DNA from: Trichostrongylus colubriformis | Taxonomy: Eukaryota > Nematoda > Chromadorea > Rhabditida > Trichostrongylidae | Length of the DNA: 64,000 nt | Direction of reading: 5' to 3' | NCBI GenBank assembly: GCA_963978905.1 | Contig: OZ022257.1 | Coordinates: forward strand, 43,472,203-43,536,202 | In this document: in pieces, positions 25,566-36,740 of the stretch | Numbering within the stretch: position 1 is the stretch's first letter | How the letters are laid out: each line of letters begins with the position of its first letter | Translations under genes and position numbers: made by a program | Notes under the pieces: generated by a model | What the model was told of the DNA's origin: nothing | The model's input: the letters and a program-made list of their open reading frames with translations, nothing else | Database searches by the model: none

Positions 25566-25786
25566 TGATACTGCTTTTCCTAAGAAGCTGTTTTTTGATT
25601 CCAGATTCTTCGCCTTTATAATGCTATCTTTTTGACGCTTTATGATACTGCCCTTTTTTGAGAAGACTGCCTTTTTATTCTAGAATCCTCACTCGTTCCG
25701 TTTTTCTTGTAGCTCTGCTAGCTTTCCTTCGGAACTATTTCCTAACGCCAATTTAATGTCGTTTTCTTTTCTCAGAAGTTCTTTTT

Positions 25787-25807
25787 GTTTAATTACCCAA
25801 GTTTGAG
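25787..25807 (+). other. SL1 spliced-leader sequence embedded in repeat copy 1
   Basis: A 21-nt exact match to the conserved 22-nt nematode SL1 exon (GTTTAATTACCC then AAGTTTGAG), lacking only the first G, which is T here. It is followed by GTGTTCCCG rather than the GTAAAC of SL RNA genes, so this is not an SL RNA gene. Both copies of the repeat keep it unchanged. Confidence 0.9.
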
Positions 25808-25956
25808 GTGTTCCCGTTGGACGCAGTAAATTGTTGTGTTGCAATTGTGTGTGTGGCGCTCGAGTATCAAGTATAACCGCGTGGCAGGCTTGATCGAGAA
25901 ACCACTGGACCCGCGACTTTATGGTGCATCGACATTGGATGCGGACCGAGGCACTA

Positions 25957-27232
25957 TTAGGTGGTCGGGAAATTAATTCCGAAATCGGACCGCATACTTC
26001 AAACTACTATAACTCAGCTTAGACACAAGTTTATCAATCAAAGTAAAAACCATCAGAATCTATACATTTTTGCCAACAAACAGGTAATAATTTCGAGCCT
26101 TCACTACTAAAACTACTATCACGAGAATCAACGAACCCAAGGAATGCACATTCAACATCGTCTAAATAAGCAATTAGCTTCTGGCGCAGATGAGAATTGA
26201 GGGCTCGAGAAAAGTGATTTTCTGTGGGGGAGAGGTCGGGAGAATACGTTAGGTAAGGGAGAACTTTTACACCCAAGTGGGTCAATTTTGACCGAGTGAT
26301 TTGTGAGGTGTGTGGCCATGCGTTGTCCTGTAACATGATCGGCCCTCTTATTCACCACCGCCGGCCACAATTTTTAACATTTGCTCCAGATCACAAGAGT
26401 GAGACTCGCTCTGACTGGCTGACCATGTTTCAAGAATTTATAATGGATTACACTTTGCAACACCACCACACAATAATCATAACCTTTTTAAGGTGAAGGT
26501 CGGGATTAGGAAAAGTTTTTTGATCAGCATCCTTAAAAAGCATCCTTATCTATCCAGACTAATCCCCGTTTCCTGTCATCATAAAGAACCGGTTTTTCAT
26601 CTACAGTTATAATACGGTTTACAAATGGCTCATTTTTATAGCGAACTAGGAGGTTGGAGCAGGTGTCGAAACGTGCCAGACGCTGCTCATCGGTCAGCTC
26701 ATGAGGCACCCACTTCAACATCTTCTTCACCTTGCCGATTTCCATCAAGTGTCTGGCCCCTACAGAGTAATGTACGCCTGGGTCTTCTGCTAACGTACGA
26801 GTATTCGTCTCCCGTTTTGCTTCGACTGCTCTCCTTAAACCTTCTTCATTAAGCGACGACCTGCGGGACCCTACTTCTCTTCGAGATCAAAATCGCCAGA
26901 AGCAAATTTTTTAAACCAAAGCTCCACTATACGTCTGCAAGGACAATTCCTCCCGAAAACACTGCTGAGATTATGGGCTGCCTCCGCTGCGGAGTGTCCC
27001 AATTTGAATTCGTAAAGCATGATGACTCTAGTCGCGTCGGTTCATGAATATACGCAGCACTGGAAAAGGCCGGCCGGAACAATTAGAGCGACATTCATAG
27101 AAGTTTTAGAAAGAGCAGAAAAAAACCTACCAAATGGGATCCCTGGCTTTCCTTGAAATGGAATAGTTCAGGATAAAAAATCTACTTATTTATACATACT
27201 TTGAAGTCGAAATTAATTCTGCGACAAGTTAA
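25957..27232 (-). mobile_element. Full-length mariner element, inactive
   Basis: The 1276-bp element has TA at both flanks (25955-25956 and 27233-27234) and diverged terminal inverted repeats starting TTAGGTGGTCGGG and, on the other strand, TTAACTTGTCGCAG. It inserted 35 bp beyond the end of LTR-like repeat copy 1. The length is normal for mariner. Confidence 0.85.
26034..27060 (-). pseudogene. Mariner transposase, broken
   Basis: Reading down the minus strand: an N-terminal DNA-binding part with ELWFKKFASGDFDL near 26910, a stop shortly after, the first catalytic block VDEKPVLYDDRKRGLVW near 26580, the second block QDNAWPH near 26320, and YSPDLSPTENHF 34 residues later. The third catalytic aspartate of the DD34D triad is glutamate (PTE for PTD), and DNARPH has become DNAWPH. 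Several frame changes separate the blocks. The protein cannot be active. Confidence 0.88.
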
Positions 27233-27719
27233 TATTACTAATTTGGATTTAGAACTTGTCGTTAGAAATTTGGACGATTATTACGCGACGTTTATTTATA
27301 ACCTTGTCGCCAACATCTAGAAAAAAAAAACAGCGACGCTTTCCTTTGTTCTTTGTCTTGGGTTACTTGGTTTTTCTTTTCCAACAACATAGGGAGAAAC
27401 CTTGAGAGAAGAAAACAAAGAGATAACAAATTCAACACACACACACAAAAACAAGAAGCAAATAACAAAAACGATATAACAAGGGTAGGGTCCCTTACAG
27501 TGCGTTTCAATTATGGTAGACCCAATGACGCTACGCTCGCAAAAAGCGCCCATGACCCGTCACTGTTGAGAAGCGATCGCGAACCGAACCCTCTCAAGCT
27601 TACGCATTTAACCACGCACAAAGGAACACCCTAGCATTCGAGATCGAGCCGCTTGTCAGCTACTCCTTAATACGCTCTCCACATTCACATCGCTAGGCGA
27701 CTTATTAATCGATTCACTT
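27233..27719. other. No gene recognised
   Basis: The tract includes an (AC)n run at about 27437 and short open frames only. It joins the mariner at 27232 to the fold-back element at 27720. Confidence 0.4.
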
Positions 27720-28966
27720 ACCAGAAAGGGCTTTTTACTTCCCATGGAACTTCGAATAGGAACCCCGATCAATCGATAGAGCTTCGAACGCTGATTACGA
27801 CTGGGAAAACTAAAAGTGCTACGGGCTGCTCCGAAGCGAGTTAGGAGGGGACAAAGTTTGCTTGTGATATCTCATTGGCGAGGCACTTTGCCGTCAGCAT
27901 GGCCGTTGTTGAGCCATCAACAGCCACCGTGGCTTGCTGGTAGTGTTCCGGATCTGTAGCATAGGGCTGTTGTGTTTGCTCCCCGCCGGTGGAGGTTTTT
28001 TTTGCATTTTGTGTCTCATTGTCTACACGTTTACCTGAATGCATTATATGTATTATTACGTGGTACGTTCGGAAGCCCATAACGCGCGAGCCAGTCGTTC
28101 TCGTGCAAAACCAGTGTGATTTTCATGGTGAGGGAATCAAATTACCCCAGCGGACAAGTTTTTAGCCAATTCGAGAATTTGACCAAATTTCCGAAAAATT
28201 CACGATCTATTGGGTGGCAGCAAATTGAACAAAGGAGAAGTCGTTGACCCTTGCCTAGGAAATGCTCTTATTTGACGCTTGTTTCGCACGTTTAGTGCGA
28301 TCGGCAAGTGTAACAGGTATGTATAGGTCACCTTGTTCAGATTGCAGGATTTATTGTAGAAGAAAATTCAAAAACTATTACTTCATCCCCTGGCCACCCC
28401 CAATTTTCCGAAGCTGGACCAAAAACCGGATTTGGCTGAAAATTCGCACAGTGGGGTAATTGGACCCGCTGGCGTGGATATCATAATCTTTTGGAGCAAC
28501 AACGCCTAATTCGTGGGGTATGGAAGTCTCTTCGACCTGATATGCTTCCCTTGTGAGTATTGTCAGTAGTTATAAATAAAATGGCAAAGTAAATGATGGG
28601 TGTGATAGGTACCAGTACAAGGAAACGTTCAGAAGTTAAAGAAAAGCACCTTCTGGCCATCAAACACAAAATGCAAAAAAAGTCTATAGGCGGTACGTAA
28701 ACCCCCACCCCTCGTCCTGCAAATCCGCGACACTACCACTGAGCCACGTTGGTCGGTGCTAGCTCAGCAACGCCGTGCTGATGAGAAACTGCCCCGCCAA
28801 CGAGATATCACAGGTAAATCACTGGTAAATTTTGACCCCTCCTAACTCGCTTCCGAACATCCCGTAGCACTTTTAGTTTCCACATTTGTAATCAGCGTTC
28901 AAAGCTCTATCGATCTGTAGGGGTGACTATCCGAAGTTCCATGGGAAGTAAAAAGCCCTTCCTGGT
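27720..28966. mobile_element. Fold-back element with about 240-bp arms
   Basis: The arm 27720-27959 (starts ACCAGAAAGGGCTTTTTA) is the diverged reverse complement of 28717-28966. The shared landmarks, in order, are CCATGGAACTTCG, TCGATAGAGCTT, AAAAGTGCTACGGG, GAAGCGAGTTAGGAGGGG and a tRNA-like GTGGCT..GTGGTAGTG. The 757-bp centre holds no protein domain. The arms are more diverged than those of the 11.6-kb element, so this is older. The BEL/Pao gag starts 34 bp beyond its right end. Confidence 0.88.
28687..28755 (-). other. tRNA-like sequence at the inner end of the fold-back arm
   Basis: On the minus strand, TGGCTCAGTGGTAG is an exact fit to a tRNA A-box region, followed by CGGATTTGCAGGAC (anticodon-arm-like, GCA) and a degraded B-box GGGGGTTTACGTACC. 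A diverged counterpart (GTGGCTTGCTGGTAG) lies in the other arm at about 27929. It does not fold as a complete tRNA by eye; a tRNA pseudogene or SINE head is likely. Confidence 0.4.
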
Positions 28967-28999
28967 CAGCAAGGAGCAAAAGGAACAATTTACACATAT

Positions 29000-29830
29000 A
29001 TGGACAACGCGCATGAAGCACTGGAAACGGCCAACAGTCTCACATTCAAAATAAAAGCTATTACACGCAGGGGCACAAAGGAACCCAACAGCTCAGCGAG
29101 CAGCTACATGGAGACTTTGGGGGGTCCGGTGCAGGCATCGCATCCACGGCTACCAGATATTCCCATCCCAAACTTCTCAGGCAAAGTATGGGAGTATAGC
29201 AACTTTTGGACGATCTTCCCCACGGGAGATAATTAGGCGCTTCCCTGTCACTGGAGAAAACTACCTGGCTGCGGTAGAAATGCTGAAAAAGAAACATGGA
29301 GACAATTCCAAACTAATTTCGTTTCTCCAAATGCGCCTAGAGAACGCTTGAGCAGAACGCACAACCATTAAGGGACAGAGGCGTCTCTTAGAGTATATCA
29401 TTCCCATTGTAACGCAACTGCAACAATTGAAAATCCACCTTGATGGGAGTTACCTTGTACAAAAAGACTTGGGAAAGTCTACACCCTCAATACAACATCA
29501 TGTCCTAGCACGTTATCCTCCGCGCACAACAGAGGACCCAGACTGGAAAATGCAAGGATTGCTTGACGCTCTTGACGAACACATTACAACGGAAGAACGT
29601 ATCAACGAAGTCGTCGACAACACGGCTACCAATGAAACACATCCCAACCCTAGACGCTCTTTGAAAGCAAAGGGCCAAACATCACCATGCATCTTCTGCC
29701 AGTCAGACGAACACAAAGCAGCATCGTGTCCGATATATCCAACGATATCGGATAGATGAATATTCGTGCAAGACCGCAAGCTATGTCTCAACTGCGGCGA
29801 ACACGGACACCTTATAATGCAGTGTTAAGC
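29000..29830 (+). pseudogene. BEL/Pao gag remnant with zinc knuckles
   Basis: The frame opens at the ATG at 29000 with a helical segment, then PIPNFSGKVWEYSNFW, the hallmark of Pao gag. It loses frame near 29215, meets a TGA near 29350, and recovers at 29427. Two CCHC knuckles follow: CIFCQSDEHKAASC near 29689 and CLNCGEHGHLIMQC near 29782, with a stop between them. The knuckles would bind element RNA. No joined sequence is given. Confidence 0.88.
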
Positions 29831-30199
29831 AAGGGTTGCTTAAAATGCCAGGGCAAAAACATCATCATACCTTATGTCCCTCACGCACATCAAACAAAGC
29901 GCATTATACTACAAGCGATGTGCCCACACCACAAAAGCCAGAACATACTCCATCTAAACCCAGAGAACAGAAATCCAGGATCAGTGCACCTCCCAGGGCA
30001 CCCATCCAACTATACAAGCCAAATTCAACACAGGTCCACCCAGTTCATAGTACAGTCAGGAGACACAAGAGGATTGTGAGACAGTACCAGACGCCACACC
30101 AGAGAGCGTGGTACTACACCATTCGGACACTGGAAGTGAAAACCATGGACAGCTTTCACTTCTGACAGGGTGCGCACAAGTGTGGAACACACACCGCAC

Positions 30200-30680
30200 A
30201 GGATGGAGAGAAGGCGAAAATCTATTAGACACTGGTGCAGATAGGTAGTTCATAAGTGAACCATTAGCACAAGAATTAAGATTGAAAGCATCTTCTACCA
30301 GTACCCTCACTATGTATACGTTTGGGAACAAGGAGCCACAATCAGCTCAGAGCAATTTGACAACGCTCAACGTATGGGACGCCGAAGGACATGAGTATTC
30401 TCTACAACTATGCACTGCACAGAATCTGACTGGAGCATGTAAGACCGCTCGTCTCTCGCAAGACGATGTGAATTTCATTACGTATCACGGCATTACTCTC
30501 TCTCAGTCTGTCCAGAAAAACATATCAAAACCACAAATCCTTCTTGGATGTGATCAGCTATGGAGTTTCTTAGAGTCTACCTGTCCTCGGTATACATTGC
30601 CATCGGGGTTACAACTCATCCCTTCAAAGCTAGGGTACCTCCTCACAGGAAGGAAAACGGTACACGCAGTAAACGAAGGG
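30200..30680 (+). pseudogene. BEL/Pao aspartic protease remnant
   Basis: LLDTGAD at about 30222 carries the DTG catalytic motif and is followed at once by a stop. The frame from 30282 then continues through ILLGCDQLW and SKLGYLLTG, the typical DUF1758 end (GCD..W then GY.L.G). The enzyme would process the polyprotein. The stop beside the active site and the preceding frameshifts show it is dead. Confidence 0.85.
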
Positions 30681-30779
30681 CCCCAATACAACAACGCTAA
30701 CCTCGTCATCACCGCGAACATGTTGTTAATTTCGACGACGAACTCGCCCGCTGGGACAAATACTGGACAATTAACTCAT

Positions 30780-32130
30780 CTGGAGTCTGTGAATTTTCTG
30801 GAATTAGAGACGCAGGAGCTGTCAACGCTGAGGTTTTGAAGTTTTTTAATGAGACTGTTGAGCATCGAGCAGACGGATATTACGTACGCCTGCCATACAA
30901 AGAAAACCACGAACCACGCTTCTTCACACTTCAAAGGTTGTCCTTCTCTCAATGATATCCTCCGCCAAGGGCCGCTGATCCTACCAGAATTATACGCCAT
31001 GCTCCTACGCTTTCGCTTGGCACAGTTTGTAGTGATATCGGACGTGGAAAAGGCATTCCCGCAAATACGCCTCAACGAACAAGATAGAGACGCCACACGA
31101 TGTTTTGTGTGAAGGATGTCCAAAAATCAGTAACAGATGACAACCTAATTACATTCCGTTCAACAAGAGTGACATTTGGGCTGAATGCTTCACCTTTCCT
31201 CCTAGGAGCCACAATACAACATCACTCACAGTCTACTGTGAATGATAAATTACTTGCGCGAGAAATTCAGGAAAATCTGTATGTCGACAACCTCGTACTG
31301 TCAGCTGAGTCCGAGGAAGAAGTCGTCCGGAAGTCCTTCTCCAACGACACAGGACTGAGCGAAAAGCTCCCGACACAAGCCTATGCCAGTTCGACTACGC
31401 ATAAAGTGCTGGCATCACCTGGGATTCGGTCCAGGATTCCTTTAGCAACCACTGCAATATACCCTTCACAGAAACAGTCACAAAACCGATAGTGGCACGC
31501 CAAATCGCATCAATATATGACCCCTTCGGATGGCTGGTTCCACTATTAACACAAACCACGCTTCCAACAAGACTTGTGGAAACATAAGTATACATGGGAC
31601 GAACCACTCCCGCAGACATTGAACACCATGTGGAGGGACATCGTGCAAAAAATGCATGGGTTTCAACTTACTTTCCCTCGAAACATCCCGATAGACGGCT
31701 TACAGTTGGCAGTTTTCGCCGACGCTAGCACTGTTGCAATGACTACATGTGCGTGCATTCTTAGTCAAAGCCGTTCGACCTTGATCATGGCAAAATGCAA
31801 ACTCCCTTCTATCAAATGCAAGAATACTATCCCAAAGCTAGAAATGAACGCTCGCATATCGCCTAGCACGCTCCATTACTCAGGCATCGAGGACCCGCTT
31901 ACACAACCGTCTTCGCAAAGTGCATATTTTCTCGGATTCTCATATAGCACTAAGTTGGATAAATGCCTCTCCACATAAGACGCAGCTGGGACGGCTTATA
32001 GAAAACCGCTTACGCGAAATTCATCGGATCGTGGAGACCCTCCAGTCCGAAAGCATCACTATAGAATTTCGCTTTATCCCTACTCTAGATAACCCAGCTG
32101 ACGCAGGTACACGCGGCTTGATATAAGATC
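30780..32130 (+). pseudogene. BEL/Pao reverse transcriptase and RNase H remnant
   Basis: The reverse transcriptase part includes VTFGLNASPFLLGATIQHH near 31170 and NLYVDNLVL near 31278, where the catalytic YVDD has become YVDN. RNase H follows with LAVFADAS near 31705 and a run up to IPTLDNPADAGTRG near 32090. Frames change near 30840, 31095, 31490 and 31975. The altered catalytic aspartate adds to the evidence of inactivity. Confidence 0.88.
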
Positions 32131-32167
32131 AATTGCAAACACTACCTGGTGTACAGGTCCAGAATTC

Positions 32168-33569
32168 TTGCTCTCACCGGAAAATGATTGGGGTCTACCG
32201 CTATATCCTTTCAATCTAAACGGCTCCCAAGACGAGAACGATAGCACTGTGATCGTTAACAGTACGCAAAAGACAGGGGCCGACAGTCTACTAACACCAG
32301 TCATAGATTGTTCACGCTCCAGTTCTCTCACCATTGCAAAAGGGACTTTAGTTTTCCTCAATAAACTTTTTCGGCCATTGTCACAGGAACGCATAAAACA
32401 GATTATAGCTACAGTACCGGAACTTGGGTTAGTATCAGACTCACTGGAAGGTTGCGGAGGACACTCCCAGCGGCTAGCACGACAGTTTCTCATTCGCATT
32501 TACCAAAAATCAACACTCACAGAAAAATATCGAAAATTCTTGAACGCCTCCTTGTGCCTCTCCCAAGATTCAAATCGCATCTGGAAGTCAAAAGGACATT
32601 TAGGGCCTTCTTCACTTTTACAGGAAGGGAAACACCCTATATTTATCACACCCAACACAGGTCTAGCAGATCTTCTCATCAGAGACTCCCACGGGCCGTA
32701 TCACCAAGGAGTCGAGCACACAATGAGTACGGTGCGCAAACAATACTGTATTCCGAAATTTTGCAGCAAGTCAGGAAATTGGTTCTTAAGTGCGTGAAGT
32801 GTCGAAGATTAAACGCCCTACCATATCCCTACCCAGATTCGACAGATTTACCGCAACGCAGGGTGCTCCGAAGCCGTTCCTTTCATATTGGACTCGATTT
32901 TTTCGTCCTCCCCAGAGTTGCAAAAGAGGGAGACGAAACCAATCCGTGCGGATGTATTTTCACATGCACAGTCACACGCCTGGTACACCTGGAATTAGTA
33001 CCTAGCATGAGCACGGAAGATTTTCTCAATGCCCTACGACGATTCATGGCCCGCAGGGGAATCCCAGAAACAATCACGTGCGACAACGCTCAAACATTCA
33101 TACTTGCCGAAAAGATACTTACTGATGAAACACAAGAAATGCCCAAAACCAAACGAAATAACCACGCTTCATCCGGACGCGAGAAGTATACCGGAAAAGC
33201 ACGAAATTCGAAACACATCACTCTCTACGCACCATGGGAAGGAAGATTTTACGAGCGCTTGATCTAATCGGTAAAACACGCTCTATACAAGGCTCTTACA
33301 ACCACAAGATGTCGTTCTACAGATCATCTACGCACGGTACTTACGGAAATTAAATCATGCCTCAACTCAAGACCGCTGACATACCAAAGTGCAGCTCAAG
33401 AAGAGTTCACCAGTATTCGTCCAATCGACTTCGTACAGAGAGACCTCGAAATCACTCTACCATTGGAGAATGCCATTTTACGCAACAATGACGACATGGA
33501 GTACTCTACCCCTGAAGAACAAAGTGCTCTTCAGTCCAGAAAAGAAACTATAGAAGCTCTTCGATCATT
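32168..33569 (+). pseudogene. BEL/Pao integrase and truncated C-terminal region
   Basis: The zinc-binding region has HQGVEHTM near 32710 and, after a frame change, CVKCRRLNA near 32795. The integrase core carries GLDFFVLPRV near 32890 and ARRGIPETITCDNA near 33050. A stop near 33267 precedes the DUF5641-like segment (CLNSRPLTYQSA near 33360), which is cut at about 33570, where the sequence becomes family Z. About half of that last domain is missing. Confidence 0.87.
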
Positions 33570-35068
33570 AGTGCACATTCCACTAAGCAAAGTATATTCG
33601 ACTTCATCGCAATTATAATGCATTAATGCTTGTTCCTCTCTCCTTTTTCGCTGTTTTTTCGTGGAATTGAATGCGCTGTAAATACGCTACCCAATTTTTA
33701 ACGAGATTTCATCATTGGGCTTTGCCACTGTTCAGTCTACACAATTTGTGGAGCTTGCGCTGGGCGAAGAATGCGAAAGCAGGGACGCTGTCTCAATCTG
33801 AACCTCAATGATTATGGAATACTTGCCCTGGAAACTAAGTCAATTTGGGTGAGATACTATTCTCTGTCAACTAACTAGCGGTTTTGTTACAATGTCTAAT
33901 TTTCAGGCTGGCAAGCCCAGTGACTTCGCTTTGATAAGTTCCGTGGACTTTAATAGCGAGAAATGACCACGGAAACCTAGACATGGATTGGACGTGTTCT
34001 TCGTTGTGGGCAATTCACAGGAGGTATGTTGTGCTCGCTCGTGGATTGAACTAAAACTGTTTGGAAAGAAGGGACTGTTGTTCTTTTTTTAAGATTTTGT
34101 GCTGTATATTCTCTGCTTTTCATTTGATTTTGATTTTTCGTTCTGTTCATGATGTGTTGTTTTATGTTTGAATGTTTCTTTTAATGTTTCCTTTATGTGT
34201 TTTTTTCAGGATCGTCGCTCGCACGTGGATTGAACTGGAAATTATTTGGAAAGAAGGGTTTGTTTGTTTGTTTTTTTTCAGATTTTGTGATGTATCACCT
34301 GCTTTTCTGAGTTACTCGTTTTGTTTATGTGCTGTGTTATTTTTGAGTATTGTTTAAGCTTCTTTTATGTGCTTTTTTCAGAAGAGTCGCTTTCGCACGT
34401 CGACTGTGGCTGAAAACTGATCGGAAAAGAGGTTTGTTGATTTCCTTTCAGATTTTGTGATGGATATTACCTGCTTTTTATTTAAATCTAGTTTTTCGTT
34501 TCGTTATTCTCATTGAAGCTCAGTAATATAAATGCACGTGTGTTTTTTTTCAAGAGCGACGCATCCGCACGTCGAGTGAAGCGGAAGAGGTGTTTGGGAA
34601 AGAGGTTTGTTGATTTTCCTTCGGATTTTGTGATAGATATTACCTTCTTTATAGAGTTCAGTTTTTCGTTTAGTTATTCTCATTGAAGCTCAGTAGTATA
34701 AATGTATGTGTATTTTTTCCAGGAGCGCGCATGCACACGTCGAGAAGCGGAAAAGCTGTTCGAAAAAGAAGCCAGCACGTATTACACATATTGATTAAAA
34801 TGTGCTTTTTGTTGACTGACATCGTTTTTCTGAATATCGGCTGGTTTCGATGACCAGAGACGAAGAATGAAAATATAAAAACTTCGGAAAGATTTATTTG
34901 CCGAGGGCAATCAGTACAAACACACAAACAGCAATGAGACATCTAGCAATGAGACTATAGAACCTTGCGGAACTGTCGATGATAAAAGGAGGGGTCGTAT
35001 TTGAGGACCCGAAGAGGGGGAGGGTCGCATCGAAGCGGCCATTTTCCTCGACACCTGGGAGTGCCCTG
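33570..35068 (+). mobile_element. Family Z, copy 1 (truncated, rearranged)
   Basis: 33570-34019 matches 54480-54941 in Z copy 4. 34020-35068 matches, inverted, the array and end of the copy beginning at 46606. The right end is CTCGACACCTGGGAGTGCCCTG at 35047-35068, the CCCTG terminus of the family. The first segment is inverted relative to the array when compared with the other copies, so this copy is rearranged. The left terminus is missing. Confidence 0.75.
34030..34800 (+). repeat. Micro-exon-like tandem modules in Z copy 1
   Basis: Five short modules are separated by 120-180 nt of AT-rich, intron-like sequence: 34032-34072 (5' truncated), 34210-34257, 34382-34431, 34554-34604 and from 34723. 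Most are preceded by TTTTTTCAG or TTTTCCAG and followed by GGTTTG or GGTATG. The third spacer ends CAA instead of CAG. Core words CGTCGC, CGCACGT and GGAAA recur. The last module is followed by an in-frame stop in each copy. Confidence 0.8.
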
Positions 35069-36560
35069 TTTGAGGGTCTTTTAACTAAGAGTTGATTGGT
35101 TTCCGTTTCGCACGGGCCTTTAAACGGAAACCAAGCCAACTGCTAGTGGACATGAATGAGAAATATTCTCCCTTTGTAGGATAATTTTGAAGAGGTAGAC
35201 ACTTGCACAAATGTTCAAATGGGAATGTTTGACATTAGGCTTAAAGGCAGTGATAGGGGTGATTCGGGCCAAATATGGAAGGATCACCAAATATGTCGAG
35301 GTGCTCAGTAGTACGGAAGTGAAGAAATAGCCGAATGAATGAAAAGCTCGAGAAATAATACCCTCCTCCCGCTGTTTATTCTCAGAAGGGGCGGATCGCC
35401 CTGATAAAAGGGGCGGGTAAACAAGTGGTAGCTGATGAAGTAGACGGGTTTTATGAAGCCCGGAGGCACCCTTTCTCATCGAAAATTTCCCATATATAGT
35501 TGTTTTAGAGACCCACTCTAGAAGTTCCCACTACCCCTATCACTGTCTTAAACCGAACTGGATCTTCTCTGAGGTATGAGCGCGAAGACTTTATCCATTC
35601 ACCTTTACATCATGGTCATGTGTAACATCACGGTAGCATCACCCAATCATGAATACAGCGAAATAGACTTACACGGACGCAGGATTCACATGAACAAATT
35701 GTCTGAATACCCGGGGATGACAAGGCCAAAGGCTTCAGTCTATCACACTGTCTTATGAACACGTCGAACCTACACCTTCTCTGATGCATTGTTTGCTCCG
35801 TTTTCGCAGGAGACAGCCGAATATGCTAATTGTCGGGTTAGAAGCCCCGCTCATGAGCCTTAAGTAATATGAGTATTGGAAGACATCCGTTTGTCCGCGG
35901 AATGATATGGACATTCCTATAGTGCTCCTACAAACGCCTGCTCTTCGGAAACAGCGCAAACGTCAGATAGCAGTAGAAAACGCTGACGTGTTTCGTACGA
36001 ATATTAGTTATTTTCTATATGCCTGTAGAAAACTTTTCAAAAAAGGAGTTCATCCTTGCTGGCAGTGGCGTATCTCTTCTCAAACACCATTGATTGAGCG
36101 CTCATCCTTGTCATTATCAAGCTGGTATGAGAACTTTTTTTCTTACTCCGCTGTTAACAAGCAACTATCAAAAATCCGTGCCTGAAATAGATTTCTTGCG
36201 AACACTTTCATGCCTAGTATATATGAGGTCTCTTTCGGTGTTACGAGATCTCTTTCGAAATTCCGAGTTTCCGTGCAAAATGTAAATGTACTGAACCATC
36301 TATTGCCCTTTCACTATTGATGAACGTTGAAGGGAGGATGTTCTGTAAATAATCAGACGAGCAAACCCTACTGCAAATGGCACAAGTACGGGAATTAATT
36401 GTGTAACAAGCGCTATATGTTCATTGGATGCTCAATATTATCAAATCAAGGGAATTGTTTGAATTGTAAGCGTTCTATGCTCATTGGTTTACGAGAGTGC
36501 ACATATCTAGCACCATATAAGCGGGCCAGTAAAGTCTACTTACATTTACAAGGACGAGTT
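35069..36560. other. No gene recognised
   Basis: Open frames up to 119 codons (35120-35479 minus) have no recognisable domain or splice context. No further repeat of the window was detected here. Confidence 0.4.
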
Positions 36561-36740
36561 ATGTGGCTTTACTGTTTCATTTGTCTTGCTCTGATCATTG
36601 GATTCCATACTGAAGTGGTCAACGCCAAATGGGTAAGTTAGTAGAGCTTTTAAACAAATTTCAGAATGTAAAAGAAATAATTTTTCCCCTTCCCCCTCTT
36701 TCCCATCAAGGCTTGCAGTAAGACACCCCTTCCTGCGTGA
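36561..36740 (+). CDS. Possible tiny secreted peptide, two exons
   Basis: Exon 36561-36632 encodes 24 residues that look like a signal peptide: MWLYCFICLALIIGFHTEV, a hydrophobic core followed by VNAKW with a plausible cleavage after VNA. It ends at a strong donor (GG/GTAAGT). A 78-nt intron with a long pyrimidine tract ending CATCAAG leads in phase to 36711-36740, which adds nine residues and a TGA. The result is 33 residues. Alternatively the second exon continues through a donor at its own GTAAGA. No family was recognised, and transcription is unproven. Confidence 0.35.

Larger units (their letters stand above)
25145..25919 (+). mobile_element. LTR-like repeat carrying an SL1 sequence, copy 1
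   Basis: The sequence from TATCGCGGTTA to GGACCCGCGACTT is also present at 57783-58544, both on the plus strand and with matching order throughout. It has a TATA box at 25241, a degenerate tandem array in the middle, an SL1-like stretch at 25787-25807, and a final TGGACCCGCGACTT that could be a tRNA primer-binding site. Length and layout resemble a solitary LTR plus primer site, but the ends are not TG...CA and I see no target duplication. The element class is therefore uncertain. Confidence 0.72.
29000..33569 (+). mobile_element. BEL/Pao retrotransposon, decayed and without LTRs
   Basis: Domains occur in the normal BEL/Pao order on the plus strand: gag-type DUF1759 region, two zinc knuckles, DUF1758 aspartic protease, reverse transcriptase, RNase H, integrase, and the start of the C-terminal DUF5641-like part. 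Stops and frameshifts break it throughout. No LTR is seen on either side: the 5' end abuts a fold-back arm, and at 33570 the sequence switches to family Z. This is an endogenous, dead copy. Confidence 0.92.

Noticed and set aside
25366..25566. 66-codon minus open frame with repeated KGSKQYQW-like units
   Set aside because: A by-product of the minisatellite in the LTR-like repeat; the same artefact occurs at 58007-58294.
25787..25807. SL RNA gene
   Set aside because: The SL1 exon is followed by GTGTTCCCG, not the conserved SL RNA intron. No Sm-binding site is visible, and it sits inside a longer repeat.
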